Shown piece by piece: positions 29,865 through 39,056 of a stretch of DNA of 42,152 bases (position 1 is its first letter; each line of letters starts with the position of its first letter). The stretch is from Gammaproteobacteria bacterium. GTDB lineage: Bacteria; Pseudomonadota; Gammaproteobacteria; UBA5335; SLRW01. A program made the translations under genes and the position numbers. The stretch covers positions 1 through 42,152 of the forward strand of contig SLRW01000005.1 in assembly GCA_007130745.1 (NCBI GenBank). Reading direction: 5' to 3'. The notes under the pieces are model-generated. The model saw only the letters and a program-made list of their open reading frames with translations. It did no database searches and was not told the origin of the DNA.

Positions 29865-31655
29865 TCAGGGCTTGTGATTCCCGCGCTTGCGCGGGAGGTA
29901 GAGGTCGGTGAGGGTGCCGGTGAAGGCTTCGGCGGCCAGGCCCACGCTTTCCGACAGGGTGGGGTGGGGATGGATGGTAAGGGCGATGTCCTCGGCTTCA
30001 CTGCCCATTTCTATGGCATGAGCGCATTCGGCGATCAACTCGCCGGCGTTGGGGCCGACGATGCCGGCACCGATGATGCGTTCGCTGCCCCGCTCGAAAA
30101 TCAGGCGGGTCATGCCTTCGGGCCGGTTTTGCCCCAGCGCTCGGCCGCTGGCGCTCCAGGGGAAACTGCCGACGGCATAGTCCAGCCCCTGTTGCCGGGC
30201 CTGTTCCTCGGTGAGGCCCACCCAGGCCACTTCGGGGTCGGTATAGGCCACCGAGGGAATCACGCGGCGGTCAAAGCCACGGCGCTGGCCGGCCGCCACC
30301 TCGGCGGCCAGGTGGCCCTCATGGGTGGCCTTATGCGCCAGCTGGGGCTCGCCGGCAATGTCGCCGATAGCGAAGATATGCGGGGCGGAGGTCCGCATCT
30401 GTTCATCGACGCGGATGAAGCCTTGTTCATCCAGTTTTACCCCGGCCTGTTCGGCAGCAATGCGCCGGCTGTTGGGGCGCCGTCCAATGGCCACCAGCAC
30501 GCGGTCAAAGATGGCGGTTTCAGGCGCATCCTTGCCTTCCAGGCTGACCCGGATTTGTTTTTTGGTGGCCTTGATGTCGCTTACCCGAGTGCCGGTATAG
30601 ATTGCCTCGCATTCCTGTTCCAGGCGTTTGTGCAGGGGTTTGATCAGGGCTCGGTCGGCGCCGGGAATCAGTGTGTCGGTCATTTCTACTACACTAACGC
30701 GGCTGCCCAGGGCCGAGTAGGCCGTGGCCATTTCCAGGCCGATAATGCCGCCGCCAATGACCAGCAGACGTGCCGGGATTTCCGTCAGTTCCAGAGCGCC
30801 CGTGGAGTCCATAATGCGGAGGTCTTCCGGGGCGTCGGGGAGCACCGTGGCATGGGAGCCGGCGGCAATAATCGCCTGTTCAAATTGCAACTGCAGGGTG
30901 CCGTCGACGGTGCGGATGGCGAGCTGGTGACTGCCGGTGAATTCCGCTTCGCCCTGAATCACGCGCACCTTGCGTTTTTTTGCCAGACCGGCCAGGCCGC
31001 CGTTGAGCTGACTGACGATGCTGTCTTTCCACTGGCGCAGGGCATCCGCGTCAATCTCGGGTGCCTTGAAGCGTACGCCATGAGAACTCATGTCTTGTGC
31101 CTCACGAATGACACGGGCGGCGTGCAAGAGTGCCTTGGAGGGAATACAGCCGACGTTGAGACAGACGCCACCGAGCTTCGGGTAACGTTCCACCAGGGTT
31201 ACGTCCAGTCCCAGGTCGGCGGCGCGGAAAGCGGCGGCATAGCCGCCGGGGCCGGCGCCGATGACGACCAGGGCGGTGGTAATGTCCGCATCATTGTCTT
31301 TGGCTGCTGCCGCGCCGGGACGGGCAGGCGCCTGCGGTTCTGGTGCCCTTTCTTCAGCCGCTGCAGATGGAGCAGGGTCTGCCGGTGAAGACACCAAGTC
31401 CTCGCTGGTGTCAGCAGCGGCCTCCAGAGTAACAATGGGTGTGCCTTCACTGACCTTGTCACCCACGCTGACCAGTACTTCCACCACCTTGCCGGCCTGG
31501 GGGGCAGGCACTTCCAGTGAAGCCTTGTCGCTTTCCAGAGTAATCAGGGACTGTTCGGCTGCCACCGTATCGCCGGCACTGACCAGTACCTCAATCACAT
31601 CCACGGCATCGAAATCGCCGATATCGGGGACCCTGACTTGCTGTGGCTTGCTCAT
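29865..31655 (-). CDS. lpdA: Dihydrolipoyl dehydrogenase (PDH E3) with N-terminal lipoyl domain
   Basis: Re-oxidises dihydrolipoamide of the pyruvate dehydrogenase complex. The 596-residue protein starts with a lipoyl domain (residues 1-78, Lys44 in TLESDKASLEVP) and an Ala/Pro linker (about 80-122). The flavoprotein disulfide reductase follows: GAGPGGYAAAFRAADLG, the redox pair in GGVCLNVGCIPSK, a second dinucleotide site VIGGGIIGLEMA, and the C-terminal HPHPTLSES with the catalytic His. Its lipoyl domain is nearly identical to that of the adjacent aceF. It overlaps aceF by four bases. The last residues (PRKRGNHKP) are encoded by a repeat-like sequence. Confidence 0.96.
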   Translation of the reverse strand: MSKPQQVRVPDIGDFDAVDVIEVLVSAGDTVAAEQSLITLESDKASLEVPAPQAGKVVEVLVSVGDKVSEGTPIVTLEAAADTSEDLVSSPADPAPSAAAEERAPEPQAPARPGAAAAKDNDADITTALVVIGAGPGGYAAAFRAADLGLDVTLVERYPKLGGVCLNVGCIPSKALLHAARVIREAQDMSSHGVRFKAPEIDADALRQWKDSIVSQLNGGLAGLAKKRKVRVIQGEAEFTGSHQLAIRTVDGTLQLQFEQAIIAAGSHATVLPDAPEDLRIMDSTGALELTEIPARLLVIGGGIIGLEMATAYSALGSRVSVVEMTDTLIPGADRALIKPLHKRLEQECEAIYTGTRVSDIKATKKQIRVSLEGKDAPETAIFDRVLVAIGRRPNSRRIAAEQAGVKLDEQGFIRVDEQMRTSAPHIFAIGDIAGEPQLAHKATHEGHLAAEVAAGQRRGFDRRVIPSVAYTDPEVAWVGLTEEQARQQGLDYAVGSFPWSASGRALGQNRPEGMTRLIFERGSERIIGAGIVGPNAGELIAECAHAIEMGSEAEDIALTIHPHPTLSESVGLAAEAFTGTLTDLYLPRKRGNHKP

Positions 31656-33043
31656 ATCGTTTCCTGAAGGCTCAGCTGGTGGGGATCAGACAGCAGTCTG
31701 GCCAGGTGGGTAGTAAAGCGAGCGGCCTCGGCACCGTCAATGACCCGATGGTCGTAAGACAATGATAGCGGCAGCATCAGCCGGGGCCGCCACTCACCAT
31801 CCTGGTAAACCGGCCGGGTTTGCATGCGGGAAACGCCGAGAATGGCGACTTCCGGGGCATTGATGATCGGAGTAAAGGCGGTGCCGCCGATACCGCCCAG
31901 ACTGGAAATCGAGAAGCAGCCGCCGCGCAGATGCTCGGGTTTGAGTTTGCCGTCGCGGGCCAGTTCAGCCAGTTCGGCGGTTTCGCGGGCGAGCTGGTAA
32001 ACGCCCTTGCGATCAGCCTCGCGTATCACCGGCACCAGCAGGCCGTCCGGTGTGTCCACGGCCACGCCAATATTGACGTACTGTTTGAGTATCAGGTGTT
32101 CGCCGCCGCTATCCAGTGAACTGTTGATGCGCGGGAATTCACGCAGGGCCGTGGCGCAAACATTGAGCAGAATGGCCAGCATGGTGAGCTTGACGCCATG
32201 ACGGCCGGCATCGCCCTGCAGCGCCTTGCGCAGCCGCTCCACCTCGGTGACGTCGGCCTCGTCAAACTGGGTAACGTGGGGGATCGTTGCCCAGCTGCGC
32301 TGCAAATGCGGCCCCGCCTTGCGCTGGATACGGCTGAGCGGGATACGCTCGGTAGCACCAAAGCGGGAAAAGTCCACGGCCGGTGGTGGGGTTGTGCCCG
32401 GCGCCGCGCCTGCCGTGCCGCCCTGGCGAATCGCTCCCTTGACGAAAGCCTGTACATCCTCACGCATGATGCGCCCGCGTGGGCCGCTGCCCTCGACTTG
32501 CGAGAGGTTTACCCCGAGCTCGCGGGCAAACTTGCGCACCGCCGGGCTGGCATGTACGGGCACGCTGGTGGAGGGCGCCGTACCGGTGGCGGGGGCGGGT
32601 CGGGGGCCAGTGGGGTTGTCCGCGTCAGCCCGGGGGGGGCGTTCCTGGCTGCCGGAGAAGGCTTCATCGGCAGCCGGCGAGGGGGTTTCGCTTGCCTGTG
32701 CGGGCTTTGTTTTCCCAGCCTGGGATGCGGCGTCCAGTGCGGGTTTTTTACCGGTCGCCGCTTGTTTCCCGCGCTGGCTGCTGTCCTCGCTGGAGTCGGT
32801 GTCTGTGATTTCCAGCGTGGCGACCAGGGAGCCTTCACTGACCTTGTCGCCGACGGCTACCTTGATCTCCTTGACGGTGCCTGCGGCGGGCGAGGGAATC
32901 TCCAGCGAGGCCTTGTCGCTTTCCAGGGTGATCAGCGATTGTTCCTGTGTCACCTGTTCGCCGGCACTGACCAGCACCTCGATGACATCCACGGCATCGA
33001 AGTCGCCGATATCGGGCACCCTGATCTCTTCAATCCTGGCCAA
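31652..33043 (-). CDS. aceF: Dihydrolipoyllysine acetyltransferase (PDH E2)
   Basis: The core of the pyruvate dehydrogenase complex, transferring acetyl groups from lipoamide to CoA. The 463-residue protein has one lipoyl domain (1-78, Lys44), a long Ala/Pro/Lys linker, and a peripheral subunit-binding domain (ASPAVRKFARELGVNLSQVEGSGPRGRIMREDV, about 165-200). The catalytic domain ends with SYDHRVIDGAEAARF. E. coli AceF has three lipoyl domains; this has one, like many other bacteria. It starts at TTG 33043 with GAGGAG eight bases upstream. Confidence 0.96.
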   Translation of the reverse strand: MARIEEIRVPDIGDFDAVDVIEVLVSAGEQVTQEQSLITLESDKASLEIPSPAAGTVKEIKVAVGDKVSEGSLVATLEITDTDSSEDSSQRGKQAATGKKPALDAASQAGKTKPAQASETPSPAADEAFSGSQERPPRADADNPTGPRPAPATGTAPSTSVPVHASPAVRKFARELGVNLSQVEGSGPRGRIMREDVQAFVKGAIRQGGTAGAAPGTTPPPAVDFSRFGATERIPLSRIQRKAGPHLQRSWATIPHVTQFDEADVTEVERLRKALQGDAGRHGVKLTMLAILLNVCATALREFPRINSSLDSGGEHLILKQYVNIGVAVDTPDGLLVPVIREADRKGVYQLARETAELAELARDGKLKPEHLRGGCFSISSLGGIGGTAFTPIINAPEVAILGVSRMQTRPVYQDGEWRPRLMLPLSLSYDHRVIDGAEAARFTTHLARLLSDPHQLSLQETI

Positions 33044-33091
33044 AATTCAAGCTCCTCATGATTACATGGTGGCTGACCGGCTCACCTGTGG

Positions 33092-35761
33092 CTAGTGTGC
33101 CCAGGGGGGGGAGGGGTCCGTGCTGATACCGTATTTGCGTATCGCCTGACCCACGCTGGTGGATTTGATATCACCCTTTGCAGCCAGTTCGTGCAGCGCT
33201 GCCAGCACAATATGGTAACGGTCCACTTCGAAGTAGCGGCGCAATTCCGGGCGGGTATCACTGCGGCCAAAGCCGTCCGTGCCCAGCGTCCGGTAGGCCG
33301 CAGGGACCCAGGCCCGAATCTGGTCGGCCACGGTGCATATGTAGTCGCTGGCGGCGACCACCGGCGATTGTTCTTTGCCCAGACACTGTTCGATATAGCT
33401 CTGTTGTGATTTTTTGCCGGGATTGAGCAGGTTGTGTCGATCCGTGGTCAGGCCATCGCGGCGCAATTCGGTAAAACTGGTTACGCTCCAGACATCGGCG
33501 CTGACTCCCCAGTCTTCAAGCAAAAGGTTTGCCGCGGCCTGCGCCTCGCGCAGGATGGTGCCCGAACCCAGCAAGCGCACCCGGGGCAGGCGTTGTTTAT
33601 GCTGCGTGGCCGGCCCTTGTTCAAGCCGGTACATGCCCCGCAGGATGCCGTCCTCCACACCCTTTGGCATGCCAGGGTGGGGGTAGTCCTCGTTCATTAC
33701 GGTAAGGTAGTAGTAAACATCCTCGTGGCGTTCATACATGCGTTTCATGCCTTCATGCACGATCACCGCCAGCTCATAGCCGTAGCAGGGGTCGTAACTG
33801 ATGCAGTTGGGGATGGCCGACATCAGCAGATGGCTGTGCCCGTCCTGGTGCTGCAGACCTTCGCCATTAATGGTGGTGCGTCCGGCTGTGCCGCCAAGCA
33901 GAAAGCCGCGCGCGCGGCTGTCACCGGCCGCCCACATCAGGTCGCCCACCCGCTGGTATCCGAACATGGAATAGAAAATATAAAACGGAATCATGCTGAT
34001 GCCGTGATTGCTGTAGGCGGTAGCGGCGGCGAGCCAGGAGGAGAAGGCGCCGGCCTCGGTGATGCCTTCTTCCAGAATCTGGCCCTTTTTGTCTTCTCGG
34101 TAGTAGGCCAGCTGTTCAATATCCGGCGGCTCATACAACTGACCGGCGGGGGCGTAAATACCGAGTTGGCGAAACAGGCCTTCCATGCCGAAGGTACGAG
34201 CCTCGTCCGGCACGATAGGCACGATACGTGGCCCGATTTCCTTGTCGCGGACCAGGGCCGAGAGCAGTCTGACGAAAACCATGGTGGTTGATATCTGACG
34301 CTCCCCGCTGCCTTCGAGCACGGACTTGAAGCTGGACAAGGGTGGCACCCTGATTTCTCCCGCCTCTCGTCGGCGAGCGGGCAGAAAGCCACCCAGAGCC
34401 TTGCGGCGTTCGCGCAGGTATTTCATTTCCGGGCTGTCTTCCGGCGGTTTGTAATAGGGCGCCCGCTCCAGCTGTTCATCGTCCAGAGGGATATTGAAGC
34501 GATCGCGGAAGCGACGCAGGGCGTTAATCCCGACCTTTTTCTGCTGATGGCTGATGTTCTGGGCCTCACCGGCCTCACCCATGCCGTAGCCTTTGACGGT
34601 TTTGGCCAGAATTACCGTGGGTTGGCCCTTGTGTGCGGTGGCGGCGGCATAGGCGGCATACATTTTGTGCGGATCATGGCCGCCGCGATTGAGCCGCCAG
34701 ATATCCTCGTCCGTCATGCGCGCAACCATTTCCTTCAGCTCGGGGTATTTGCCGAAGAAATGATCGCGGGTGTAAGCGCCGCCCTTGAGCTTGTAATTCT
34801 GGTATTCACCATCCACCGCCTCTTCCATGCGCTGTTGCAGCAGGCCTTTGGTGTCCCGGGCAATCAGCGGATCCCAGTAGGATCCCCAGATGACCTTAAT
34901 CACATTCCACCCGGCGCCGCGGAATTCACCTTCGAGCTCCTGGATGATCTTGCTGTTGCCGCGCACGGGTCCGTCGAGGCGCTGCAGGTTGCAGTTGACC
35001 ACGAAAATCAGATTGTCGAGGTTTTCGCGGGCGGCGATATCAATCGCCCCCAGTGATTCCGGCTCGTCCATCTCGCCGTCGCCCATGAAGGCCCAGACCT
35101 TGCGATCATCGGCATCCGCCAGGCCCCGGTCATTCAAATACTTCATGAAACGAGCCTGGTAGATTGCCATGATCGGGCCCAGCCCCATGGAGACCGTGGG
35201 GAATTGCCAGAAATCCGGCATCAGCCAGGGATGCGGGTAAGAAGACAGTCCTGGGGCATTGGCTTCCTGGCGGAAGCGGTCGAGCTGCTCCTCGTCCAGT
35301 CGGCCTTCCAGATAGGCCCGGGCATAGATGCCGGGGGCGGAATGGCCCTGGATGTAGACCAGGTCGCCGCCGTGATCTTTGCCGGGGGCGCGGAAGAAAT
35401 GGTTGAAGCCCACGTCGTAGAGTGTCGCCGATGAAGCGAAGCTGGCGATATGTCCGCCCAATCCCGGGTTTTTCTGGTTGGCGCGCAGCACCATGGCCAT
35501 GGCGTTCCAGCGGATAATGGAGCGCAGCCGCCATTCCAGATCGGGATCGCCGGGACTGGTTGCTTCCAGCGCCGGGGGGATGGTGTTGATATAGGCGGTG
35601 TTGGGGCTGAAGGGGATAAAGGCGCCCGAACGGCGGGACTTTTCAATCAGTCGTTCCAGCAGGAAATGGGCCCGTTCCGGACCTTCCGCATGCAGTATGC
35701 CTTCCAGAGCCTCAAGCCATTCTGCGGTTTCTTGTGGATCGCTGTCGTGATGCTCGTCCAT
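33092..35761 (-). CDS. aceE: Pyruvate dehydrogenase E1 component, homodimeric type
   Basis: A thiamine diphosphate enzyme that decarboxylates pyruvate and acetylates the lipoyl group of AceF. It is 889 residues from ATG 35761 (MDEHHDSDPQETAEWLEALEGI), close to E. coli AceE (887). The ThDP-Mg motif GDGEMDEPES...NLIFVVNCNLQ, the substrate region SSATLYDVGFNHFF and QGHSAPGIYARAYLEGRL are all present. AAGGAGG lies upstream, though about 13 bases from the ATG; an in-frame GTG at 35881 would add 40 residues without homology. No pdhR regulator is encoded nearby. aceF begins 48 bases downstream. Confidence 0.97.
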   Translation of the reverse strand: MDEHHDSDPQETAEWLEALEGILHAEGPERAHFLLERLIEKSRRSGAFIPFSPNTAYINTIPPALEATSPGDPDLEWRLRSIIRWNAMAMVLRANQKNPGLGGHIASFASSATLYDVGFNHFFRAPGKDHGGDLVYIQGHSAPGIYARAYLEGRLDEEQLDRFRQEANAPGLSSYPHPWLMPDFWQFPTVSMGLGPIMAIYQARFMKYLNDRGLADADDRKVWAFMGDGEMDEPESLGAIDIAARENLDNLIFVVNCNLQRLDGPVRGNSKIIQELEGEFRGAGWNVIKVIWGSYWDPLIARDTKGLLQQRMEEAVDGEYQNYKLKGGAYTRDHFFGKYPELKEMVARMTDEDIWRLNRGGHDPHKMYAAYAAATAHKGQPTVILAKTVKGYGMGEAGEAQNISHQQKKVGINALRRFRDRFNIPLDDEQLERAPYYKPPEDSPEMKYLRERRKALGGFLPARRREAGEIRVPPLSSFKSVLEGSGERQISTTMVFVRLLSALVRDKEIGPRIVPIVPDEARTFGMEGLFRQLGIYAPAGQLYEPPDIEQLAYYREDKKGQILEEGITEAGAFSSWLAAATAYSNHGISMIPFYIFYSMFGYQRVGDLMWAAGDSRARGFLLGGTAGRTTINGEGLQHQDGHSHLLMSAIPNCISYDPCYGYELAVIVHEGMKRMYERHEDVYYYLTVMNEDYPHPGMPKGVEDGILRGMYRLEQGPATQHKQRLPRVRLLGSGTILREAQAAANLLLEDWGVSADVWSVTSFTELRRDGLTTDRHNLLNPGKKSQQSYIEQCLGKEQSPVVAASDYICTVADQIRAWVPAAYRTLGTDGFGRSDTRPELRRYFEVDRYHIVLAALHELAAKGDIKSTSVGQAIRKYGISTDPSPPWAH

Positions 35762-36143
35762 ATGTGGACTGTTGCCTCCTTGGATTCGGGACTGAATCTT
35801 GTATCCAGCATGGTAGTCCCGGTAGGCACCGGATTTCCACGACCAGAGGGATGTTATGGCAGGATACGCCAGTAAGACCACCCGGGAAGTTTTTTCCTGT
35901 CACGATACGCGTTAGAATGTTTGTTCATAAGGTCTTGTCGGCCAAAACCAGCAGAGGTCCGATGCACTCGCAAGGCAATTTGGTTTCAATCCTGATGGAT
36001 GTTCGCCCCGCCCCGGTGGCGATAACATCGGGCCGGCCTTACTCTTTTTCCCGTATTTCCTCGTGCCGCAAGCAAATTGCCGGCCGGTTTTCGAGCCGGT
36101 CCGGGGCTTGTTGTGTGTCCGGTGCGTTTTCGAAGGGACATGA
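35762..36143. other. Divergent control region between aceE and sucA
   Basis: This 382-base gap separates the PDH (minus) and OGDH (plus) operons and must hold both promoters. On the plus strand TAGAAT at 35913-35918 is the most promoter-like -10, preceded by a T-rich tract near 35890-35896; it would leave a leader of about 220 bases before sucA. A GC-rich imperfect hairpin lies near 36080-36106. No convincing gene is present on either strand, and I see no recognisable operator. Confidence 0.5.
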
Positions 36144-39056
36144 ATGAGTAACGATCTGCGAGAAAATTATCGTACCTCCGCGCTATTCGGTGGCAATGCC
36201 GAGTTCATGGAGAGCTTTTACGAAAAGTATTTGCAGTCGCCTGAATCGGTGCCGGAACACTGGCGAGCATATTTTGCCGACATGGAGCAGGAGGCCGGGC
36301 GCGGGGATGTGGCGCACAGTCCAATCCGCGAGTCCTTCGAAAAACTCGCCCGCAGCCGGGGCAATGGCCATGCCACTGCCAGTGGCGGGCTGTCTCCTGA
36401 TGCGGCCCAGCGTCAGGCCGGGGTGCTGCGGCTGATCAATGGCTACCGCGTTCGGGGCCACCAGCAGGCGCAGATTGACCCGCTGGGGTTGATGGAGCGC
36501 CCATATATCCCTGATCTTGACCCGGCTTATCATGGTCTCGGCGAAGCCGATATGGACACCGAGTTCAATACTGGCTCGCTGTTTGCCGATGAACGCCTGC
36601 CCCTGCGGCAAATTATCGATATCGTAAAAAGCGTCTACTGCGGCACGATCGGCGCCGAGTACATGCATATCACCGATACGGCGGAGAAGCGCTGGATCCA
36701 AAAGCGGCTGGAAGGCAGCTATGGCGAAACGCTTTTCAACGCAGAGGAAAAGCGCAATATTTTGCGGCATCTGTCGGCAGCGGAAGGGCTTGAGAAGTAT
36801 TTGCACACCCGTTATGTGGGGCAAAAACGCTTTTCCCTGGAAGGCTGCGAAAGCCTGATCCCCCAGATGGATGACATGATCACCCGCGCCGCGAGAGCCG
36901 GCGTGCAGGATGTGGTCCTGGGGATGGCGCACCGTGGCCGTATTAATGTGCTGGTTAACCTGCTTGGCAAGTCGCCCAGGGAACTGTTCGAGGAGTTCGA
37001 GGGAAAAATCGATCTCGAGAGTTTGAGTGGCAGCGGTGATGTGAAATATCACATGGGTTTTTCCTCGGACCTGGAGATAGAAAAACAGCGCGTGCATCTG
37101 GCGCTGGCATTCAATCCGTCGCACCTGGAAATCGTCAACCCGGTGGTGGTGGGCTCAGTGCGTTCACGTCAGGAGCGTCGCGGGGATCGCACCGGTGATC
37201 AGGTGTTACCGGTGACCATCCATGGCGACGCTTCCTTTTCCGGCCAGGGTGTGGTGATGGAAGTGCTGAATATGTCCCAGGCGCGGGGCTTTGCTACCGG
37301 CGGCACAATGCACATCATCATCAATAACCAGATCGGTTTTACCACCAGTAACCCGCTGGATTCACGCTCCACCCCTTATTGCACCGATGTGGCCAAGATG
37401 GTTCAGGCGCCGATCTTCCACGTCAACGGGGATGATCCCGAAGCGGTGCTTTTTGCTACCCGGGTAGCGCTGGATTTCCGCAATGAGTTCCACAAGGATG
37501 TGGTGATCGATCTGGTTTGTTTCCGCCGTCACGGGCATAACGAGGCCGATGAGCCCTCGGTCACCCAGCCGGAGATGTATGGCCGTATCAAGGACCACCC
37601 CGGCACTCGCGCGCTATACGTCCAGCGACTGATCGAGCAGCAGGTTACGGACGAGGAACAGGCCCGGGCGATGGTTGATGATTATCGCGATGGTCTGGAC
37701 CAGGGCCACAATATCGTGCGCAAGACATTGGGCATGGTCGGCAACGAGTACACCATCGATTGGTCGCAGTACAATAGTCGGGACTGGGATCACAAGATCG
37801 ACACCGCCATCCCCGCCGAGCGCATGCGTTCGCTGGTCGAGCGCCTCACCCGTTTGCCGGAGGGGTTCGAGCCGCATTCACGCGTGCGCCGCATTCTGGA
37901 TGATCGTCGCAAGATGGCGGCCGGGGCCACACCGGTGGACTGGGGGCTGGCCGAGAACCTGGCTTATGCCTCGCTGGTGGAGGATGGCTATCGGGTGCGC
38001 CTGACCGGGCAGGACAGTGGTCGCGGCACATTTTTCCACCGTCACGCAGTAGTGTTTAACCAGAATGATGGCCAGCCCTGGGTGCCCCTGCAGCATATTC
38101 ATCCTCGCCAGGCCGACTTCGCCGTGATTGATTCGCTGCTCTCCGAAGAGGCCGTGCTGGGTTTTGAGTATGGCTACTCCACGGCCGATCCGGCGGCACT
38201 GGTAATCTGGGAGGGTCAGTATGGTGACTTCGCCAATGGCGCCCAGGTGGTGATTGACCAGTTCATTAGCTCCGGTGAAGCCAAGTGGCAGCGGCTGTGC
38301 GGGCTGGTGATGTTTCTCCCGCATGGCTACGAGGGGCAGGGTCCGGAGCATTCCTCTGCACGCCTGGAGCGTTACCTGCAGCTGTGTGCCCAGCACAATA
38401 TGCAGGTGTGTGTGCCCAGCACTCCGGCGCAGATGTTCCACATGCTGCGTCGCCAGATGCTGCGGCCCTACCGGCGCCCGCTGGTGGTGATGACCCCCAA
38501 GAGCATGTTGCGCCGCCGACTGTCGACTTCACAGCCTGAGGATTTGACCGGCAGCCGGTTCCGCCCTGTGATGGAAGAAGTTGACGATCTTGCCGATGAC
38601 AAGATCAAGCGGGTGGTCTTCTGCAGTGGCAAGGTCTATTTTGACCTGCTGGAGGCGCGTCGTGAGGCGGAAGAATACCGCATTGCCCTGATTCGTATTG
38701 AGCAGCTTTATCCTTTCCCGGAAAGGGAATTTGAGGCGGTGCTGAAGCAGTATCCAAAGGTGCGGGACATTGTCTGGTGTCAGGAAGAACCGCGTAATCA
38801 GGGCGCCTGGTACCAGATACGTCATCGTTTGATCCGGCCGCTGCAAAAGCAGCAGACCCTCTCTTATGTGGGGCGTTCGGCCTCGGGCTCAACCGCGGCG
38901 GGCTATCATGAGCTGCATGTGCGCCAGCAACGCCAGTTGCTGGCCGAGGCGCTGGACCTGAGTAGCCACGAACAAACTCGTAGCAAGTCCGTCCGGCATG
39001 GCAAGGCGCGTGGCGCCAGGGCATCAACCGGCAAGCAATCCACGGAGAAATCATGA
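36144..39056 (+). CDS. sucA: 2-oxoglutarate dehydrogenase E1 component
   Basis: A thiamine diphosphate-dependent decarboxylase of 2-oxoglutarate in the TCA cycle. At 970 residues it is about 35 longer than E. coli SucA (933). The N-terminal E2-binding segment (LFGGNAEFMESFYEKYLQSPESVPEHWRAYF), GMAHRGRINVLVNLLGK, HGDASFSGQGVVMEVLNM, the FHVNGDDPEAV ThDP motif and the C-terminal YVGRSASGSTAAGY are all present. The extra tail (after about 940) is Arg/Lys/Ser-rich and likely disordered. ATG 36144 has GAAGGGA upstream. It overlaps sucB by four bases. Confidence 0.97.
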   Translation: MSNDLRENYRTSALFGGNAEFMESFYEKYLQSPESVPEHWRAYFADMEQEAGRGDVAHSPIRESFEKLARSRGNGHATASGGLSPDAAQRQAGVLRLINGYRVRGHQQAQIDPLGLMERPYIPDLDPAYHGLGEADMDTEFNTGSLFADERLPLRQIIDIVKSVYCGTIGAEYMHITDTAEKRWIQKRLEGSYGETLFNAEEKRNILRHLSAAEGLEKYLHTRYVGQKRFSLEGCESLIPQMDDMITRAARAGVQDVVLGMAHRGRINVLVNLLGKSPRELFEEFEGKIDLESLSGSGDVKYHMGFSSDLEIEKQRVHLALAFNPSHLEIVNPVVVGSVRSRQERRGDRTGDQVLPVTIHGDASFSGQGVVMEVLNMSQARGFATGGTMHIIINNQIGFTTSNPLDSRSTPYCTDVAKMVQAPIFHVNGDDPEAVLFATRVALDFRNEFHKDVVIDLVCFRRHGHNEADEPSVTQPEMYGRIKDHPGTRALYVQRLIEQQVTDEEQARAMVDDYRDGLDQGHNIVRKTLGMVGNEYTIDWSQYNSRDWDHKIDTAIPAERMRSLVERLTRLPEGFEPHSRVRRILDDRRKMAAGATPVDWGLAENLAYASLVEDGYRVRLTGQDSGRGTFFHRHAVVFNQNDGQPWVPLQHIHPRQADFAVIDSLLSEEAVLGFEYGYSTADPAALVIWEGQYGDFANGAQVVIDQFISSGEAKWQRLCGLVMFLPHGYEGQGPEHSSARLERYLQLCAQHNMQVCVPSTPAQMFHMLRRQMLRPYRRPLVVMTPKSMLRRRLSTSQPEDLTGSRFRPVMEEVDDLADDKIKRVVFCSGKVYFDLLEARREAEEYRIALIRIEQLYPFPEREFEAVLKQYPKVRDIVWCQEEPRNQGAWYQIRHRLIRPLQKQQTLSYVGRSASGSTAAGYHELHVRQQRQLLAEALDLSSHEQTRSKSVRHGKARGARASTGKQSTEKS

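Noticed and set aside
29751..31388. A 545-codon open frame on the plus strand opposite lpdA
   Set aside because: It mirrors the FAD/NAD enzyme on the minus strand; its translation is Gly/Ala/His-rich with no domain.
35734..36147. A plus-strand frame of 137 codons in the aceE-sucA gap
   Set aside because: Its composition is random-like and Cys/Ser/Arg-rich, it has no ribosome-binding site, and it runs through the region needed for both promoters.
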